In this document: positions 1 through 8,974 of the stretch, one piece after another
Layout: every line of letters begins with the position of its first letter
Numbering within the stretch: position 1 is the first letter of the stretch
Source: Paeniroseomonas aquatica
Lineage (GTDB): Bacteria; Pseudomonadota; Alphaproteobacteria; Acetobacterales; Acetobacteraceae
Reading direction: 5' to 3'
Assembly (NCBI RefSeq): GCF_030409335.1
Contig: NZ_JAUFPN010000206.1
Location: 1 to 64,000 of the forward strand
Length of the DNA: 64,000 bases
Program-made: the position numbers and the translations under genes
The notes under the pieces: model-generated
Told to the model about the DNA's origin: nothing
Database searches by the model: none
Seen by the model: only the letters and a program-made list of their open reading frames with translations

Positions 1-33
1 CCATTCTGTGGCTACGGTAAATGTCCACAGGAC

Positions 34-414
34 CTAGCGGGCCTTCAGCACCTCGGTGCCGAGGCCGCCGCCGCTGGTCCAGGTGCCGCGCAGGCTGCCG
101 TCCGGCTCCACGCCATAGACCGCAATGCCCGGCCGTCCCTCGACCGAGAAGGACAGCGCCAGCATCCCGCCTTGGATCAGCCCGAGGCCGATGATCTGGG
201 CATTGCCGACGTTCCAGCGGGCGACCCAGGCGGCATTCGGCCCTTCCAGCAACTCGAAGGTGCCCTCATAGGCGCTGCCGTCCGGATTCTGTCCTTCGAC
301 GGTATAGGAGCCGGTTCGGAGCTGCGCCTTGGCGCCGGGGGCCAGGGCCGAGGACAGCGCCAGGGAGGCCAGGGCCAGGGCGACGGTGAGATAGGCGCGG
401 CGGAACAGGGACAA
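34..414 (-). CDS. Small secreted hypothetical protein
   Basis: This is a 126-residue protein of unknown function. Residues 1-31 form a convincing signal peptide: SLFRR at the start, a hydrophobic Leu/Ala core, and an AKAQ cleavage region. The mature part is short, Gly-rich and probably beta-structured (TGSYTVEGQNPDGS, then repeated small-residue strands), so a periplasmic location is inferred. I chose the TTG at 414 because GGAG lies just upstream and the signal peptide then begins directly; starts further upstream would add an Arg/Pro-rich extension that looks non-coding. It is divergent from glcD. No catalytic motif is visible. Confidence 0.6.
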   Translation of the reverse strand: MSLFRRAYLTVALALASLALSSALAPGAKAQLRTGSYTVEGQNPDGSAYEGTFELLEGPNAAWVARWNVGNAQIIGLGLIQGGMLALSFSVEGRPGIAVYGVEPDGSLRGTWTSGGGLGTEVLKAR

Positions 415-535
415 GGGATTCTCCAGGCGGCGATCGGGCCGGAGAGTGGGCGCGCGAGGCGGCCGGAGCAAGCGGGGCGCTTGCCGGCAGGGCCCCGCCG
501 GCCCATTTTCACCGGCAACGAAGGAGCGCCGTCCC

Positions 536-1981
536 GTGATCAGCCTGCCCGAACCCAAGCCCGCCGTCATGGCGCGCCGCGCCGAGATCGTCGCCGGCCT
601 GCAGGCCCTGGTCCCAGGCGATGGGGTGATCAGCGAGGCGGTCCGCCTCAAGCCCTACGAGACCGACGGGCTCTCGGCCTATCGCCAGCCGCCGCTGGCG
701 GTGGTGCTGCCGACCACCACCGAGCAGGTGGCCGCGGTGCTGGCCTACTGCCACGCCAATGGCGTGCGGGTGGTGCCGCGCGGCGCCGGGACCAGCCTCT
801 CGGGCGGGGCGCTGCCGCTGGCCGATGCCGTGGTGCTCGGGCTGATGCGGATGAACCACATCCTCGAGGTCGACTACGCCAACCGCCTGGCGGTGGTGGA
901 GGCCGGCGTCACCAACCTCGGCATCACCAACCACGTCGCGGCCGACGGGTTCTTCTACGCGCCCGACCCGTCCAGCCAGCTCGCCTGCATGATCGGCGGC
1001 AACGTCAACATGAACTCGGGCGGGGCCCACTGCCTGAAGTACGGCGTCACCGCCAACAACCTGCTCGGCCTGAAGCTGGTGACCATCGAGGGCGAGATCT
1101 TCGAGGTCGGCGGCCGGTACCTCGATGCCGCGGGCTACGACTGGCTCGGCCTGCTGACGGGGTCCGAGGGCCAGCTCGCCGTCATCACCGAGGTCACCGT
1201 CCGCATCCTCCACAGCCCCGAGGGCCAGCGGGCGATGCTGGCCGCCTTCACCTCGAACGAGATCGCCGGCGAGGCGGTGGACGCCATCATCGCCTCCGGC
1301 ATCATCCCCGTCGCATTGGAATTCATGGACCGGCCGGCGATCCATGCCTGCGAGGCCTTCGCCCACGCCGGCTACCCGCTGGACGCCGAGGCCATGCTGA
1401 TCATCGAGGTCGAGGGCTCGACCGCGGAGCAGGACATGCTGCTCGGCCGGCTGAAGGAGATCTGCGAGCGCTTCGCCCCGATCAGCCTGAAGGTGGCCGA
1501 GACCGCCGAGCAGTCGCTGGCCATCTGGAAGGGGCGCAAGGGCGCCTTCGGCGCGGTGGGGCGCATCTCCCCGGACTACCTCTGCATGGACGGCACCATC
1601 CCGACCGGGCAGCTGCCCTTCGTGCTCAAGCGGATCGGCGAGATGTCGGCGAGCTACGGCCTGCAGGTGGCGAACATCTTCCATGCCGGCGACGGCAACC
1701 TGCATCCGCTGATCATGTTCGACGCCAACGACCCCAAAAGCTTCCATGACGCCGAGCAATTCGGCGCCGATATCCTGACGCTCTGCGTCGAGGTCGGCGG
1801 GTGTCTCACCGGCGAGCACGGCGTCGGCGTCGAGAAGCGCGACCTGATGCCGGTGCAATTCACCCCCTTCGAGCTGGACCAGATGCGCGCGGTGAAGGCG
1901 GCCTTCGATCCCGACTGGCTGCTGAACCCGGCCAAGGTCTTCCCGCTCGAGGGCAATGCCGCCTTCCAGACCGCGGCATGA
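536..1981 (+). CDS. glcD: Glycolate oxidase FAD subunit GlcD
   Basis: This is a 481-residue FAD-linked oxidase of the GlcD/D-lactate dehydrogenase family, which oxidises glycolate to glyoxylate together with GlcE and GlcF. The PCMH-type FAD-binding domain covers roughly residues 50-230, with the flavin loop PRGAGTSLSGG at 81-91. The FAD-oxidase C domain follows, with HAGDGNLHP and LTGEHGVGVEKR near the end. The GTG at 536 is preferred because AAGGAG sits 9 nt upstream; the longer reading from 446 would add a basic, low-complexity leader. Its stop overlaps the glcE start (ATGA), so the two are translationally coupled. Substrate could also be D-lactate; the glcDE pairing favours glycolate. Confidence 0.93.
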   Translation: MISLPEPKPAVMARRAEIVAGLQALVPGDGVISEAVRLKPYETDGLSAYRQPPLAVVLPTTTEQVAAVLAYCHANGVRVVPRGAGTSLSGGALPLADAVVLGLMRMNHILEVDYANRLAVVEAGVTNLGITNHVAADGFFYAPDPSSQLACMIGGNVNMNSGGAHCLKYGVTANNLLGLKLVTIEGEIFEVGGRYLDAAGYDWLGLLTGSEGQLAVITEVTVRILHSPEGQRAMLAAFTSNEIAGEAVDAIIASGIIPVALEFMDRPAIHACEAFAHAGYPLDAEAMLIIEVEGSTAEQDMLLGRLKEICERFAPISLKVAETAEQSLAIWKGRKGAFGAVGRISPDYLCMDGTIPTGQLPFVLKRIGEMSASYGLQVANIFHAGDGNLHPLIMFDANDPKSFHDAEQFGADILTLCVEVGGCLTGEHGVGVEKRDLMPVQFTPFELDQMRAVKAAFDPDWLLNPAKVFPLEGNAAFQTAA

Positions 1982-3144
1982 GCGAGACGCTGCTGCCGGC
2001 CGACGAGCCGGCCGTCGCCGCCGCCATCGCCGCGGCCGCCGCCGCCGGCGAGCCGCTGGCGATCGAGGGGCGGGGGACCAAGCGGGCCCTGCTGCGGCCG
2101 GTGCAGGCGGCCCGCACCCTGTCGCTGCGCAAGCTCTCCGGCATCACGCTCTACCGGCCGCAGGAGCTGATCCTCTCGGCCTGGGCCGGCACGCCGCTGC
2201 CCGAGATCGAGGCGGCGCTGGCCGAACGCGGCCAGCAGGTGGTGGCCGAGCCGCCCGATCTCACTGCCCTGTTCGGCGCGACCGAGGCGGCGACCATCGG
2301 CGGCCTGGTCGCCACCAACCTCTCCGGCCCGCGGCGCATCACCGCCGGGGCGATGCGCGACCATGTCATGGGCATCCGCGCCATGAACGGCCTGGGCGAG
2401 GTCTTCCGCAGCGGCGGCCGGGTGCTGAAGAACGTCACCGGGCTCGACCTCTGCAAGCTGCTGGCGGGCAGTCACGGCACGCTCGGCGTCATCACCGAGG
2501 TGACGCTGAAGGTGCTGCCGGCGGCGCCGGCGACCGGCACCGTGGCGGTGCGGGTCGCCGACCTCACGGCGGCGGTGCGGGTGCTCTCGGCCGGGCTGGG
2601 CAGTCCCTATGGGGTGAGCGGCGCGGCGGTACTGCCGGGCGAGCACCCGCTGGCGGTCCTGCGGCTGGAGGAATTCCCGGAGTCGATCGCCTATCGGGCC
2701 GGGCGTCTGCGGGATGCGCTGGCTGGCATGGGTGAGGTCTCGGTCATCGAGGATGCCGAGAGCCGGGCGCTGTGGCGCCGGGTGCGCGATGCCGAGCCGC
2801 TGGAAGCCGCGCCGGAGGAGGCGATCTGGCGCGTCTCGGTGCAGCCGACGGCGGGGCCGGGGGTGGTCGCCGCCCTCGGCTTCGGCAAGTCCCTGCTGGA
2901 CTGGGGCGGCGGGCTGGTCTGGCTGGCCGGGCCGGCCACCGCCGAGACGCATGCTGCGGTGATGGCCGCGGCGGCGGCGGCCGGCGGCAGCTTCACCCTG
3001 TTCCGCGGGCCGGAGGCGCTGCGGGCCGCCGTCGCGGTCTTGCCGGAGGAACCGGCGGCGTTGGCGGCGATCGGCCGCCGGGTCAAGGCGGTGATGGACC
3101 CGCGGGGCGTGCTGAACCCGGGCCGGATGCGGGCGGCCGGCTAG
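1978..3144 (+). CDS. glcE: Glycolate oxidase FAD-binding subunit GlcE
   Basis: This 388-residue protein is the second flavin-binding subunit of glycolate oxidase. It has the shortened GlcE form of the FAD_binding_4 fold: a glycine-rich loop IEGRGTKRALLRP near residue 32 and the signature LAGSHGTLGVITEVTLKVLP around 165, with no complete C-terminal oxidase domain. It ends with the family-typical MDPRGVLNPGRM. The start overlaps the glcD stop by 4 nt. GlcF, the iron-sulfur partner, is not next to it but 3 kb downstream at 6136, separated by three unrelated genes. Confidence 0.9.
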   Translation: MSETLLPADEPAVAAAIAAAAAAGEPLAIEGRGTKRALLRPVQAARTLSLRKLSGITLYRPQELILSAWAGTPLPEIEAALAERGQQVVAEPPDLTALFGATEAATIGGLVATNLSGPRRITAGAMRDHVMGIRAMNGLGEVFRSGGRVLKNVTGLDLCKLLAGSHGTLGVITEVTLKVLPAAPATGTVAVRVADLTAAVRVLSAGLGSPYGVSGAAVLPGEHPLAVLRLEEFPESIAYRAGRLRDALAGMGEVSVIEDAESRALWRRVRDAEPLEAAPEEAIWRVSVQPTAGPGVVAALGFGKSLLDWGGGLVWLAGPATAETHAAVMAAAAAAGGSFTLFRGPEALRAAVAVLPEEPAALAAIGRRVKAVMDPRGVLNPGRMRAAG

Positions 3145-3152
3145 ACCGGAAG

Positions 3153-3172
3153 CCCGGGACGGGGTCCCCGGG
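3153..3172. terminator. GC-rich hairpin after glcE
   Basis: An inverted repeat, CCCGGGAC and GTCCCCGGG with one bulged C, lies 9 nt past the glcE stop and just before the stop of the convergent SGNH gene. There is no T tract, so it may slow both converging transcripts rather than act as a classical intrinsic terminator. Confidence 0.35.
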
Positions 3173-3189
3173 GGCCTCCGCCCGGCCGC

Positions 3190-3933
3190 TCAGCGGCCGG
3201 CGATCCGTGAAGGCCCGGCGGCATCGACCACGGAATGCGCCAGGGCCTGGGCGATGCAGGTATAGCCGCGGTCGTTGTGGTGCAACCCATCCGGCCCGAT
3301 CATGGCGTCATTCGGAATGCCGGCGGCCTCCCAGGCCTGCATGAGGGCGGCGCGCGAGAAGAGCGGCACCCGCAGCCCGGTCGAGAGGCTGCGAAGGGCA
3401 GCATCGAAGCTGGCGAAATTCGGGGCCAGCAGGATCCGCGGTGCCCGCTGGCTGTCCATCAGCACCACATCGACCCCGCGGGCCCGCAGCCGCTCGATGC
3501 CATCCGTCATGGCCGCGATGAAGCTGTCCGGCGCCATGCCCCGCAGCACCGCATTGGCCCCGGCCTGCCAGATGACCAGGGTCGGTCGGGCGGCGATGAC
3601 GTCGGTCTCCAGCCGGTCCATCATCTCGTCGACTTCCTGGCCGCCCCGGCCACGGTTGAGCACCCGCAGCCGGGCATCCGGCAGGGCGGCCTGCAGCCGG
3701 GCCTCGAGCACGGCCGGATAGGCCCGGTCCTGGCCGCTCGCGCCTGATCCCTCGGTGGAGGAGGAGCCGAAGGCGACGATCGTCACCTTGCGGCCCTGCG
3801 CCAGGGCGGCCCGGGTCCCCGGCAGGGAGAGGATCTGCGCCGGCCCCATGGGGCAGGGTGCCTCCGCCTGGGCCAGGGGGACGGCCGCCGACAGGGCGAG
3901 GAGGAGGAGGGGGATGAAGGCGAGGGGGCGCAT
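3190..3933 (-). CDS. Secreted SGNH/GDSL-type hydrolase, catalytic residues present
   Basis: This is a 247-residue protein with a signal peptide (residues 1-23, ending AQA) and an SGNH-hydrolase fold. Block I is FGSSSTEG (55-62), a GSS variant of GDS with the nucleophile Ser kept; block III is GAN (125-127); block V is DGLHH (215-219), which supplies the Asp-His pair. It should act as a periplasmic esterase or acetyl/acyl-transferase. It is divergent from the OpgC-type acyltransferase gene, 108 nt away, and a second SGNH-like gene lies on the far side of that gene, so a role in O-acyl modification of an envelope glycan is inferred. The substrate cannot be read from the sequence. Confidence 0.8.
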   Translation of the reverse strand: MRPLAFIPLLLLALSAAVPLAQAEAPCPMGPAQILSLPGTRAALAQGRKVTIVAFGSSSTEGSGASGQDRAYPAVLEARLQAALPDARLRVLNRGRGGQEVDEMMDRLETDVIAARPTLVIWQAGANAVLRGMAPDSFIAAMTDGIERLRARGVDVVLMDSQRAPRILLAPNFASFDAALRSLSTGLRVPLFSRAALMQAWEAAGIPNDAMIGPDGLHHNDRGYTCIAQALAHSVVDAAGPSRIAGR

Positions 3934-4041
3934 CCCCTCGAAGCTGCCGCAAGCGGCAGCGTCGCGCCAGTCTCAATGGCGAGAAAAGGTCTCACTTGCG
4001 TCGCCACCGACCACCCCCCAAAGCTGCTGGTGGAGGTGGCA

Positions 4042-5265
4042 ATGCGGCAGTTTATCCGGGGCTTGCAGCCTGCGAGTGGGGTCGGGGCCGGACGGGACCT
4101 GCGTGCGGATGCCTTCCGCGGCATTGCGCTGTGGTTCATCCTGATCGATCACATGCCGGGTAACCGGCTGGGCGGCCTCACCCTGCGCAACATCGCACTC
4201 TGCGATGCGACCGAGGGTTTCGTGCTGCTGGCCGGCTATGCCGCCGGCATCGCCTACGGGGCGACGCTCGACCGGCGGAGCTGGAGCTTCGCCGCCGCGT
4301 CGCTGCTGCGCCGGGTCGGGACGCTCTACGTCGCGCACATATTCCTCTTCGTCGTCTTCACCGCCCAGGTCGGCTATTCCGCCGCAGCGCTCGAGAGCTC
4401 GGCCTACCTGGACGAGCTGCACCTCGACGTCTTCGGCGAGCAGCCCTACCTGGCGTTGCTGCAGGCGCTGCTGCTGCGGTTCCAGCCGGCCTTCCTCGAC
4501 ATCCTGCCGATGTACATCGTGCTGCTGCTGCTGCTGGTCCCGGCCCTCCCGCTGCTGCGCCGGCCGGCGCTGCTGATGGCCCTCAGCGGCATCGCCTATG
4601 TGGCGGTACGGCTCTTCGACCTCAACCTGCCGAACTGGACGGGCGGCGGCTGGTTCTTCAACCCGCTGGCGTGGCAGGTGCTGTTCTTCACCGGCGCGGC
4701 CCTGGGCTATGCGCCGCCGCGTCCGGGAGCCGGCCGGTCGGTGGTGCCGGTGGTGCCCTTCCACCCCGGCCTGGTCGCGGCTTCGGTCGTGACCCTGGCG
4801 CTCAGCGCCGCGGTGCTGCTGGTCGGGGACTATCGCGAGCACTGGCTGGCGGAGCTGCCGCTGCCCCTGGCGGAGCTGCTCACCACCATCGACAAGACCG
4901 GCCTCCATCCCTTCCGCCTGCTGTCGATCCTCGCCCTGGCCTACCTGCTCGGGCATGCGGTGCCGCGCCACGCGCCCTGGCTCCGCGGCCGGCTGGCGGC
5001 GCCCTTCGTGCTCATGGGCCAGCATGGCCTGCCGGTTTTCTGCGCCGGCATCTTCCTGGCCTTCCTCGGCCGGCTGGCGCTGGAGATGGACGACCGCTGG
5101 CTGATGCAGGCCGCGGTGAACATGGCCGGCCTGGCGGCCCTGGTGTCGATCGGCGTCGTCGCCGGCTGGTACCGGCTACGGGAGAAGGGGGAGGCCCGGT
5201 ACCCGGCCGCGGCTGCCGCTGACCGCTTGCAGCCCGCCGCCGCGTCTTCTACGACAGCGACATGA
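4042..5265 (+). CDS. OpgC-family membrane acyltransferase
   Basis: This is a 407-residue polytopic inner-membrane protein with about ten hydrophobic segments. It carries the OpgC/acyltransferase-3-like signature RADAFRGIALWFILIDHMPG at residues 21-40. E. coli OpgC adds succinyl groups to osmoregulated periplasmic glucans. The ATG at 4042 is chosen because GGAGG lies 5 nt upstream; an in-frame ATG at 3976 has no such site. The stop overlaps the start of the following SGNH-like gene (ATGA), a strong sign that the two products work together. The donor and the glycan acceptor are unknown here, and no opgG/opgH glucan synthesis genes are in the window. Confidence 0.8.
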   Translation: MRQFIRGLQPASGVGAGRDLRADAFRGIALWFILIDHMPGNRLGGLTLRNIALCDATEGFVLLAGYAAGIAYGATLDRRSWSFAAASLLRRVGTLYVAHIFLFVVFTAQVGYSAAALESSAYLDELHLDVFGEQPYLALLQALLLRFQPAFLDILPMYIVLLLLLVPALPLLRRPALLMALSGIAYVAVRLFDLNLPNWTGGGWFFNPLAWQVLFFTGAALGYAPPRPGAGRSVVPVVPFHPGLVAASVVTLALSAAVLLVGDYREHWLAELPLPLAELLTTIDKTGLHPFRLLSILALAYLLGHAVPRHAPWLRGRLAAPFVLMGQHGLPVFCAGIFLAFLGRLALEMDDRWLMQAAVNMAGLAALVSIGVVAGWYRLREKGEARYPAAAAADRLQPAAASSTTAT

Positions 5266-6026
5266 TTTCCGGTGCCGGCCGCATCCTGCTGCTGTTCGGC
5301 CTGCTGCTGGCCCCGCCGGCGGCCCGGGCCGCCGTGCCGGCCTGTGACCTGCCGCTCGAGCTGCTGCAGGCGAGCGCCGCCCTGCCGGCCACGGCGCGGG
5401 CCGCCAGCGCCGGCCGGCTGCGGATCCTGGTGGTCGGCGGGGCCTCGGTCTTCGGTCCCGGCACCAGCGCGCCGGCGGCGGCCTGGCCTGCCCGGCTCGA
5501 GGCGCTGATCCGGGCCCGCAACCCCCAGCTTCAGCTGGAGGTGGTGACGCGCGGCGCACGCGGCCTCACCACCGCCGAGACCGCCGATATCATTGCCTCC
5601 GAGCTGCGCACCGACCCACCCAACCTGGTGCTGTGGCAGGCCGGCACGGCGGAAGCGGTGCGCGGCCTCGCCCTGGACGAGATGGTGGAGGCCTTGAACA
5701 GCGGCCTGACCAAAATGATCTCCGCCGGCGTCGATGCCGTGATCATGGACCAGCAATTCTCCCGCTTCCTGCGCGCCAACGCCAATGTGGACGCCTACCG
5801 GGACGCGCTGCGGCTGGCCGCGGCCGCGCACGGGGTGCCGGTGCTGCGGCGCTGGGACCTGATGTGGCACTGGGCGGACAACAACCAGGTCGACCTCGAG
5901 CGGGCGGCCCGCAGCGAACGGGCCGCGGCGACCGACCTGCTGAACGAATGCCTGGCGCGGGCCATGCAGGTCCTGCTGCGGGACGGGGTGGACGAGGCAC
6001 GGGGCAGGCCGGGACCGCGGCCCTAG
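5262..6026 (+). CDS. SGNH-like periplasmic protein with degenerate active site
   Basis: This 254-residue protein has a signal peptide (about residues 1-23, PAARA) and the same overall pattern as the SGNH protein at 3190-3933. It is coupled by a 4-nt overlap to the OpgC-type gene. The motif positions have drifted: block I is VVGGASVFG (57-65), keeping Ser62 but losing Asp; the block III Asn is replaced (QAGTA, 126-130); and no Asp-x-x-His block V is visible near the C terminus, where WHWADNNQVD occurs instead. It may be a non-catalytic glycan-binding or adaptor partner, or use different residues. The family call rests on the matching RILVVGG, LVLWQAG and VDAVIMD strands. Confidence 0.65.
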   Translation: MISGAGRILLLFGLLLAPPAARAAVPACDLPLELLQASAALPATARAASAGRLRILVVGGASVFGPGTSAPAAAWPARLEALIRARNPQLQLEVVTRGARGLTTAETADIIASELRTDPPNLVLWQAGTAEAVRGLALDEMVEALNSGLTKMISAGVDAVIMDQQFSRFLRANANVDAYRDALRLAAAAHGVPVLRRWDLMWHWADNNQVDLERAARSERAAATDLLNECLARAMQVLLRDGVDEARGRPGPRP

Positions 6027-6135
6027 CGGGGGCCCGGCAGGGCACCGTCGGCCCGGCCGGACGTTTCCGCCCGGCGCGACCCGGCCTATAACCGAGGACG
6101 CGCTCCGCATCGCCGCGATCGCCCCCCGAGGACCC

Positions 6136-7458
6136 ATGCAAACCAATTTCTCGCCGGACCAGCTGCAGGACCCCGATACGCGGGAGAGCAATGGCATCCT
6201 GCGCACCTGCGTCCATTGCGGCTTCTGCACCGCTACCTGCCCGACCTTCGTGCTGCTGGGCGACGAGCTGGATAGCCCGCGCGGCCGCATCTACCTGATC
6301 AAGGAGATGCTGGAAGGCGGCAAGCCGGCGACCGAGGAGGTGGTCCGCCATGTCGACCGCTGCCTCTCGTGCCTGTCGTGCATGACCACCTGCCCCTCGG
6401 GCGTGAATTACATGCACCTGGTCGACCACGCCCGGCATTACATCGAGGACACCTATGTCCGGCCCTGGCCGGAGCGTGCCCTGCGGGGCCTGCTCTCCCG
6501 CGTGCTGCCCTATCCGGCCCGGTTCCGCGCCGCGCTGATGGGCGCCCGGCTCGGCCGGCCCCTGGCGCGGCTGGTGCCCGGCGCCTCGCTGACCGCCGAG
6601 CGCCTGCGCGCCATGTTCCGGCTCGCCCCCGGCGCCCTGCCGCCGGCCAGCCCGATGCAGGCGCCGCAGATCCACAAGGCCGAGGGTATCCGCCGCGGCC
6701 GGGTCGCCCTGCTGACCGGCTGCGCCCAGACCGTGCTGGCGCCCTCGATCAACGAGGCGACCATCCGGCTGCTGACCCGCATGGGGATCGAGGTGGTGAT
6801 CACCCGCGAACAGGGCTGCTGCGGCGCGCTGAACCACCACATGGGCGACCGCGAGCCGGCCATGGCCCTGGCCCGGGCCAATATCGCCGCCTGGAGCCGC
6901 GAGGCCGAGGGCGAGGGGCTGGATGCCATCGTCGTCAATACCTCGGGCTGCGGCACCACGGTGAAGGACTACGGCTTCATGTTCCGCGAGGAGCCGGCGC
7001 CCTGGAAGGCGCGGGCCGAAGCGGTGGCCGGGCTGGCGAAGGATGTCTCCGAGGTGCTGCTGCAGTTCGGCTATGCCCCCAGCCGGGAGGCACCGGAGCT
7101 GACGGTCGCCTATCACAGCGCCTGCTCGCTGCAGCATGGCCAGAAGGTCACCGCGGCGCCGAAGCAGCTGCTGGCCAAGGCCGGCTTCCGGGTGAAGGAG
7201 CCGGCCGAGGGGCATCTCTGCTGCGGCAGCGCCGGCACCTACAACATCCTGCAGCCGGTCATCGCGGCACAGCTGCGGGAGCGGAAGCTCGGCAACATCG
7301 CCCGCACCGGCGCCGACCTGATCGCCGCCGGCAACATCGGCTGCCTCACCCAGCTCGCCGGGGACACCCTCCCAGTGGCCCATACGGTCGAGCTGCTGGA
7401 CTGGATGGCCGGCGGCCCGGCACCGCCGGCGGTGGCAGCGGCCAGGCGCGCCGCGTGA
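6136..7458 (+). CDS. glcF: Glycolate oxidase iron-sulfur subunit GlcF
   Basis: This 440-residue protein is the electron-transfer subunit of glycolate oxidase. Two 4Fe-4S clusters are predicted from CVHCGFCTATCP (Cys 25, 28, 31, 35) and CLSCLSCMTTCP (Cys 76, 79, 82, 86). Two cysteine-rich CCG domains follow, with EQGCCGAL near 231 and GHLCCGSAGTY near 358, as in GlcF and heterodisulfide-reductase-like proteins. It is separated from glcDE by the acyltransferase island, which is unusual. A GTG start for the next gene overlaps its stop. Confidence 0.92.
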   Translation: MQTNFSPDQLQDPDTRESNGILRTCVHCGFCTATCPTFVLLGDELDSPRGRIYLIKEMLEGGKPATEEVVRHVDRCLSCLSCMTTCPSGVNYMHLVDHARHYIEDTYVRPWPERALRGLLSRVLPYPARFRAALMGARLGRPLARLVPGASLTAERLRAMFRLAPGALPPASPMQAPQIHKAEGIRRGRVALLTGCAQTVLAPSINEATIRLLTRMGIEVVITREQGCCGALNHHMGDREPAMALARANIAAWSREAEGEGLDAIVVNTSGCGTTVKDYGFMFREEPAPWKARAEAVAGLAKDVSEVLLQFGYAPSREAPELTVAYHSACSLQHGQKVTAAPKQLLAKAGFRVKEPAEGHLCCGSAGTYNILQPVIAAQLRERKLGNIARTGADLIAAGNIGCLTQLAGDTLPVAHTVELLDWMAGGPAPPAVAAARRAA

Positions 7459-7688
7459 TACCGGCCCGCTTCACCGCGGTGCTGTTCCCGCTGGTGATGA
7501 CCTTCTTCATGGCGGGCGTGGTCTCGCTGCTGCTGACGGTGGTCAACCTCGGCATGCCCGCAGGCTTCCTGCTGCTGTGGCTGGCGAATTGGGGGCTGGC
7601 CTGGCTCTTCGCCTTCCCGGCGGCGATGCTGGCCATCCCGCTCGCACGCCGCATCGTCGGCTGGATGACCGCGGCACCCGGGGCCTGA
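7455..7688 (+). CDS. DUF2798-family small membrane protein
   Basis: This is a 77-residue protein beginning at a GTG that overlaps the glcF stop (GTGA). It has two transmembrane segments separated by a short loop: FTAVLFPLVMTFFMAGVVSLLLTVV, then a Gly/Trp-rich turn, then LAWLFAFPAAMLAIPLARRIV. This two-helix pattern with the final ARRIVGWMT matches the DUF2798 group. Function is unknown. Translational coupling to glcF implies co-expression, which may be incidental. Confidence 0.65.
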   Translation: MIPARFTAVLFPLVMTFFMAGVVSLLLTVVNLGMPAGFLLLWLANWGLAWLFAFPAAMLAIPLARRIVGWMTAAPGA

Positions 7689-7720
7689 CGCCAGGGCCGG
7701 CGCCGCGGGCCGGAGGTCCC

Positions 7721-8833
7721 TCAGGCAACGGTATCGGCCATCCGCGCACCGCGGGCGCCCCGCGGCTGTTCCGGCCCGGCGGTGGTGTCGCGGGCGGTCT
7801 GGTGCTCCATCTCGGCATCCAGCTCGGCGCCGACCAGCACCACGGTGGCGGAGAGCCAGGTCCAGGTCATGAAGCCGACGACGGCGCCGAGCGAGCCATA
7901 CGTCTCGTTGTAGTTGCCGAAATTCGAGACGTAGAAGGAGAAGCCGAGGGAGAAGGCGAGGAATCCTGCCGCCGCCGCGGCGCTGCCCCAGCTCACCCAG
8001 CGCCATTGCGCGCGGTCGCGGCTCGGCCCGTAGCGGTAGACGACGGCGAGGAAGAGGCCGATCACCAGGACCAGTACCGGCCAGCGCGCCAGCGACAGGA
8101 CCAGCCCCAGCCCGCCCTCGGTGCCGAGGCCGATGAATTTCAAGGCCAGCGGCAGCACCACCACGCCCGCCATGGCCAGCAGGATGAAGAGGATGCCGCC
8201 CAGGGTGAAGGCCAGGGTGACCACGGTGCGCCGCAGGAAGCCGCGCCGTTCCTTCTCGTCGTAGACGACGTTCAGCGCATCGACGAGCGCCTTCATCGCC
8301 TGATTGGCGCTCCAGAGCGAGGTGGCGAGGCCGATGATGGCGCCGATGCCGAGGCTGGTGCTGCCCTTGGAGACGATGCGCTTCACCTGCTCGTCGATGA
8401 TCTGCATCCCGCCGTCGGGGACCACGATGGAGACCGTCGAGAGATGCTCCGAGATGGTCGAGGGATCGGCGAAGAGGCCGTAGATCGAGATCATCGCGCC
8501 AATGCCGGGAAACAGCGCCAGCAGGGTGAAGAAGGTGATCCCGGCCGCCTCGGTCATCACCCGGTCGTCGGAGACCTGGCCGGCGGTCCGCTTCAGGATG
8601 CTCCACCAGCCCCGGGCCGGGATCTCGCTGGGGCTGGCGGCATCGCGGCCCTGGCCGTCGGCTGCCGGTGCGGGGGCAGGCTCCAGCTCGGATCGGCGGC
8701 GGGGGCTGGCCGGGTCGGAGCGGACGCGGGCCGGACGCTGCTCGCTGGGCCGGCTGCCGGCCAGCAGCAGGACCAGGGCGCTGGCGGCGATGGCGGTCGT
8801 CAGGATCGGATTGGGCGAGGACTGGTCCGCCAT
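7721..8833 (-). CDS. YihY/BrkB-family inner-membrane protein
   Basis: This 370-residue protein belongs to the YihY/virulence-factor BrkB family, whose biochemical role is unsettled despite the old label ribonuclease BN. It has one N-terminal hydrophobic stretch, an Arg/Ser/Pro-rich linker, and then about six membrane helices from residue 90 on, starting with the family block DRVMTEAAGITFFTLLALFP and including IGAIIGLATSLWSANQAMKA. I chose the ATG at 8833 because GGAG lies about 8 nt upstream; the in-frame ATG at 8869 lacks such a site. It is convergent with the DUF2798 gene and divergent from the Bug receptor gene. Confidence 0.85.
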   Translation of the reverse strand: MADQSSPNPILTTAIAASALVLLLAGSRPSEQRPARVRSDPASPRRRSELEPAPAPAADGQGRDAASPSEIPARGWWSILKRTAGQVSDDRVMTEAAGITFFTLLALFPGIGAMISIYGLFADPSTISEHLSTVSIVVPDGGMQIIDEQVKRIVSKGSTSLGIGAIIGLATSLWSANQAMKALVDALNVVYDEKERRGFLRRTVVTLAFTLGGILFILLAMAGVVVLPLALKFIGLGTEGGLGLVLSLARWPVLVLVIGLFLAVVYRYGPSRDRAQWRWVSWGSAAAAAGFLAFSLGFSFYVSNFGNYNETYGSLGAVVGFMTWTWLSATVVLVGAELDAEMEHQTARDTTAGPEQPRGARGARMADTVA

Positions 8834-8974
8834 CGGAAAGCTCCGGTCTGGGATATTCTGTGGGGGCAACGCGCCGTTGGCGTTTCGGTGCCCGGGTCAA
8901 TCCATTTCCGGGCATAATTGCCTGGGTCTGACATCCGGGGCATGAGGGCGATCGCCAAGAGGAAAGCCCCGGGA

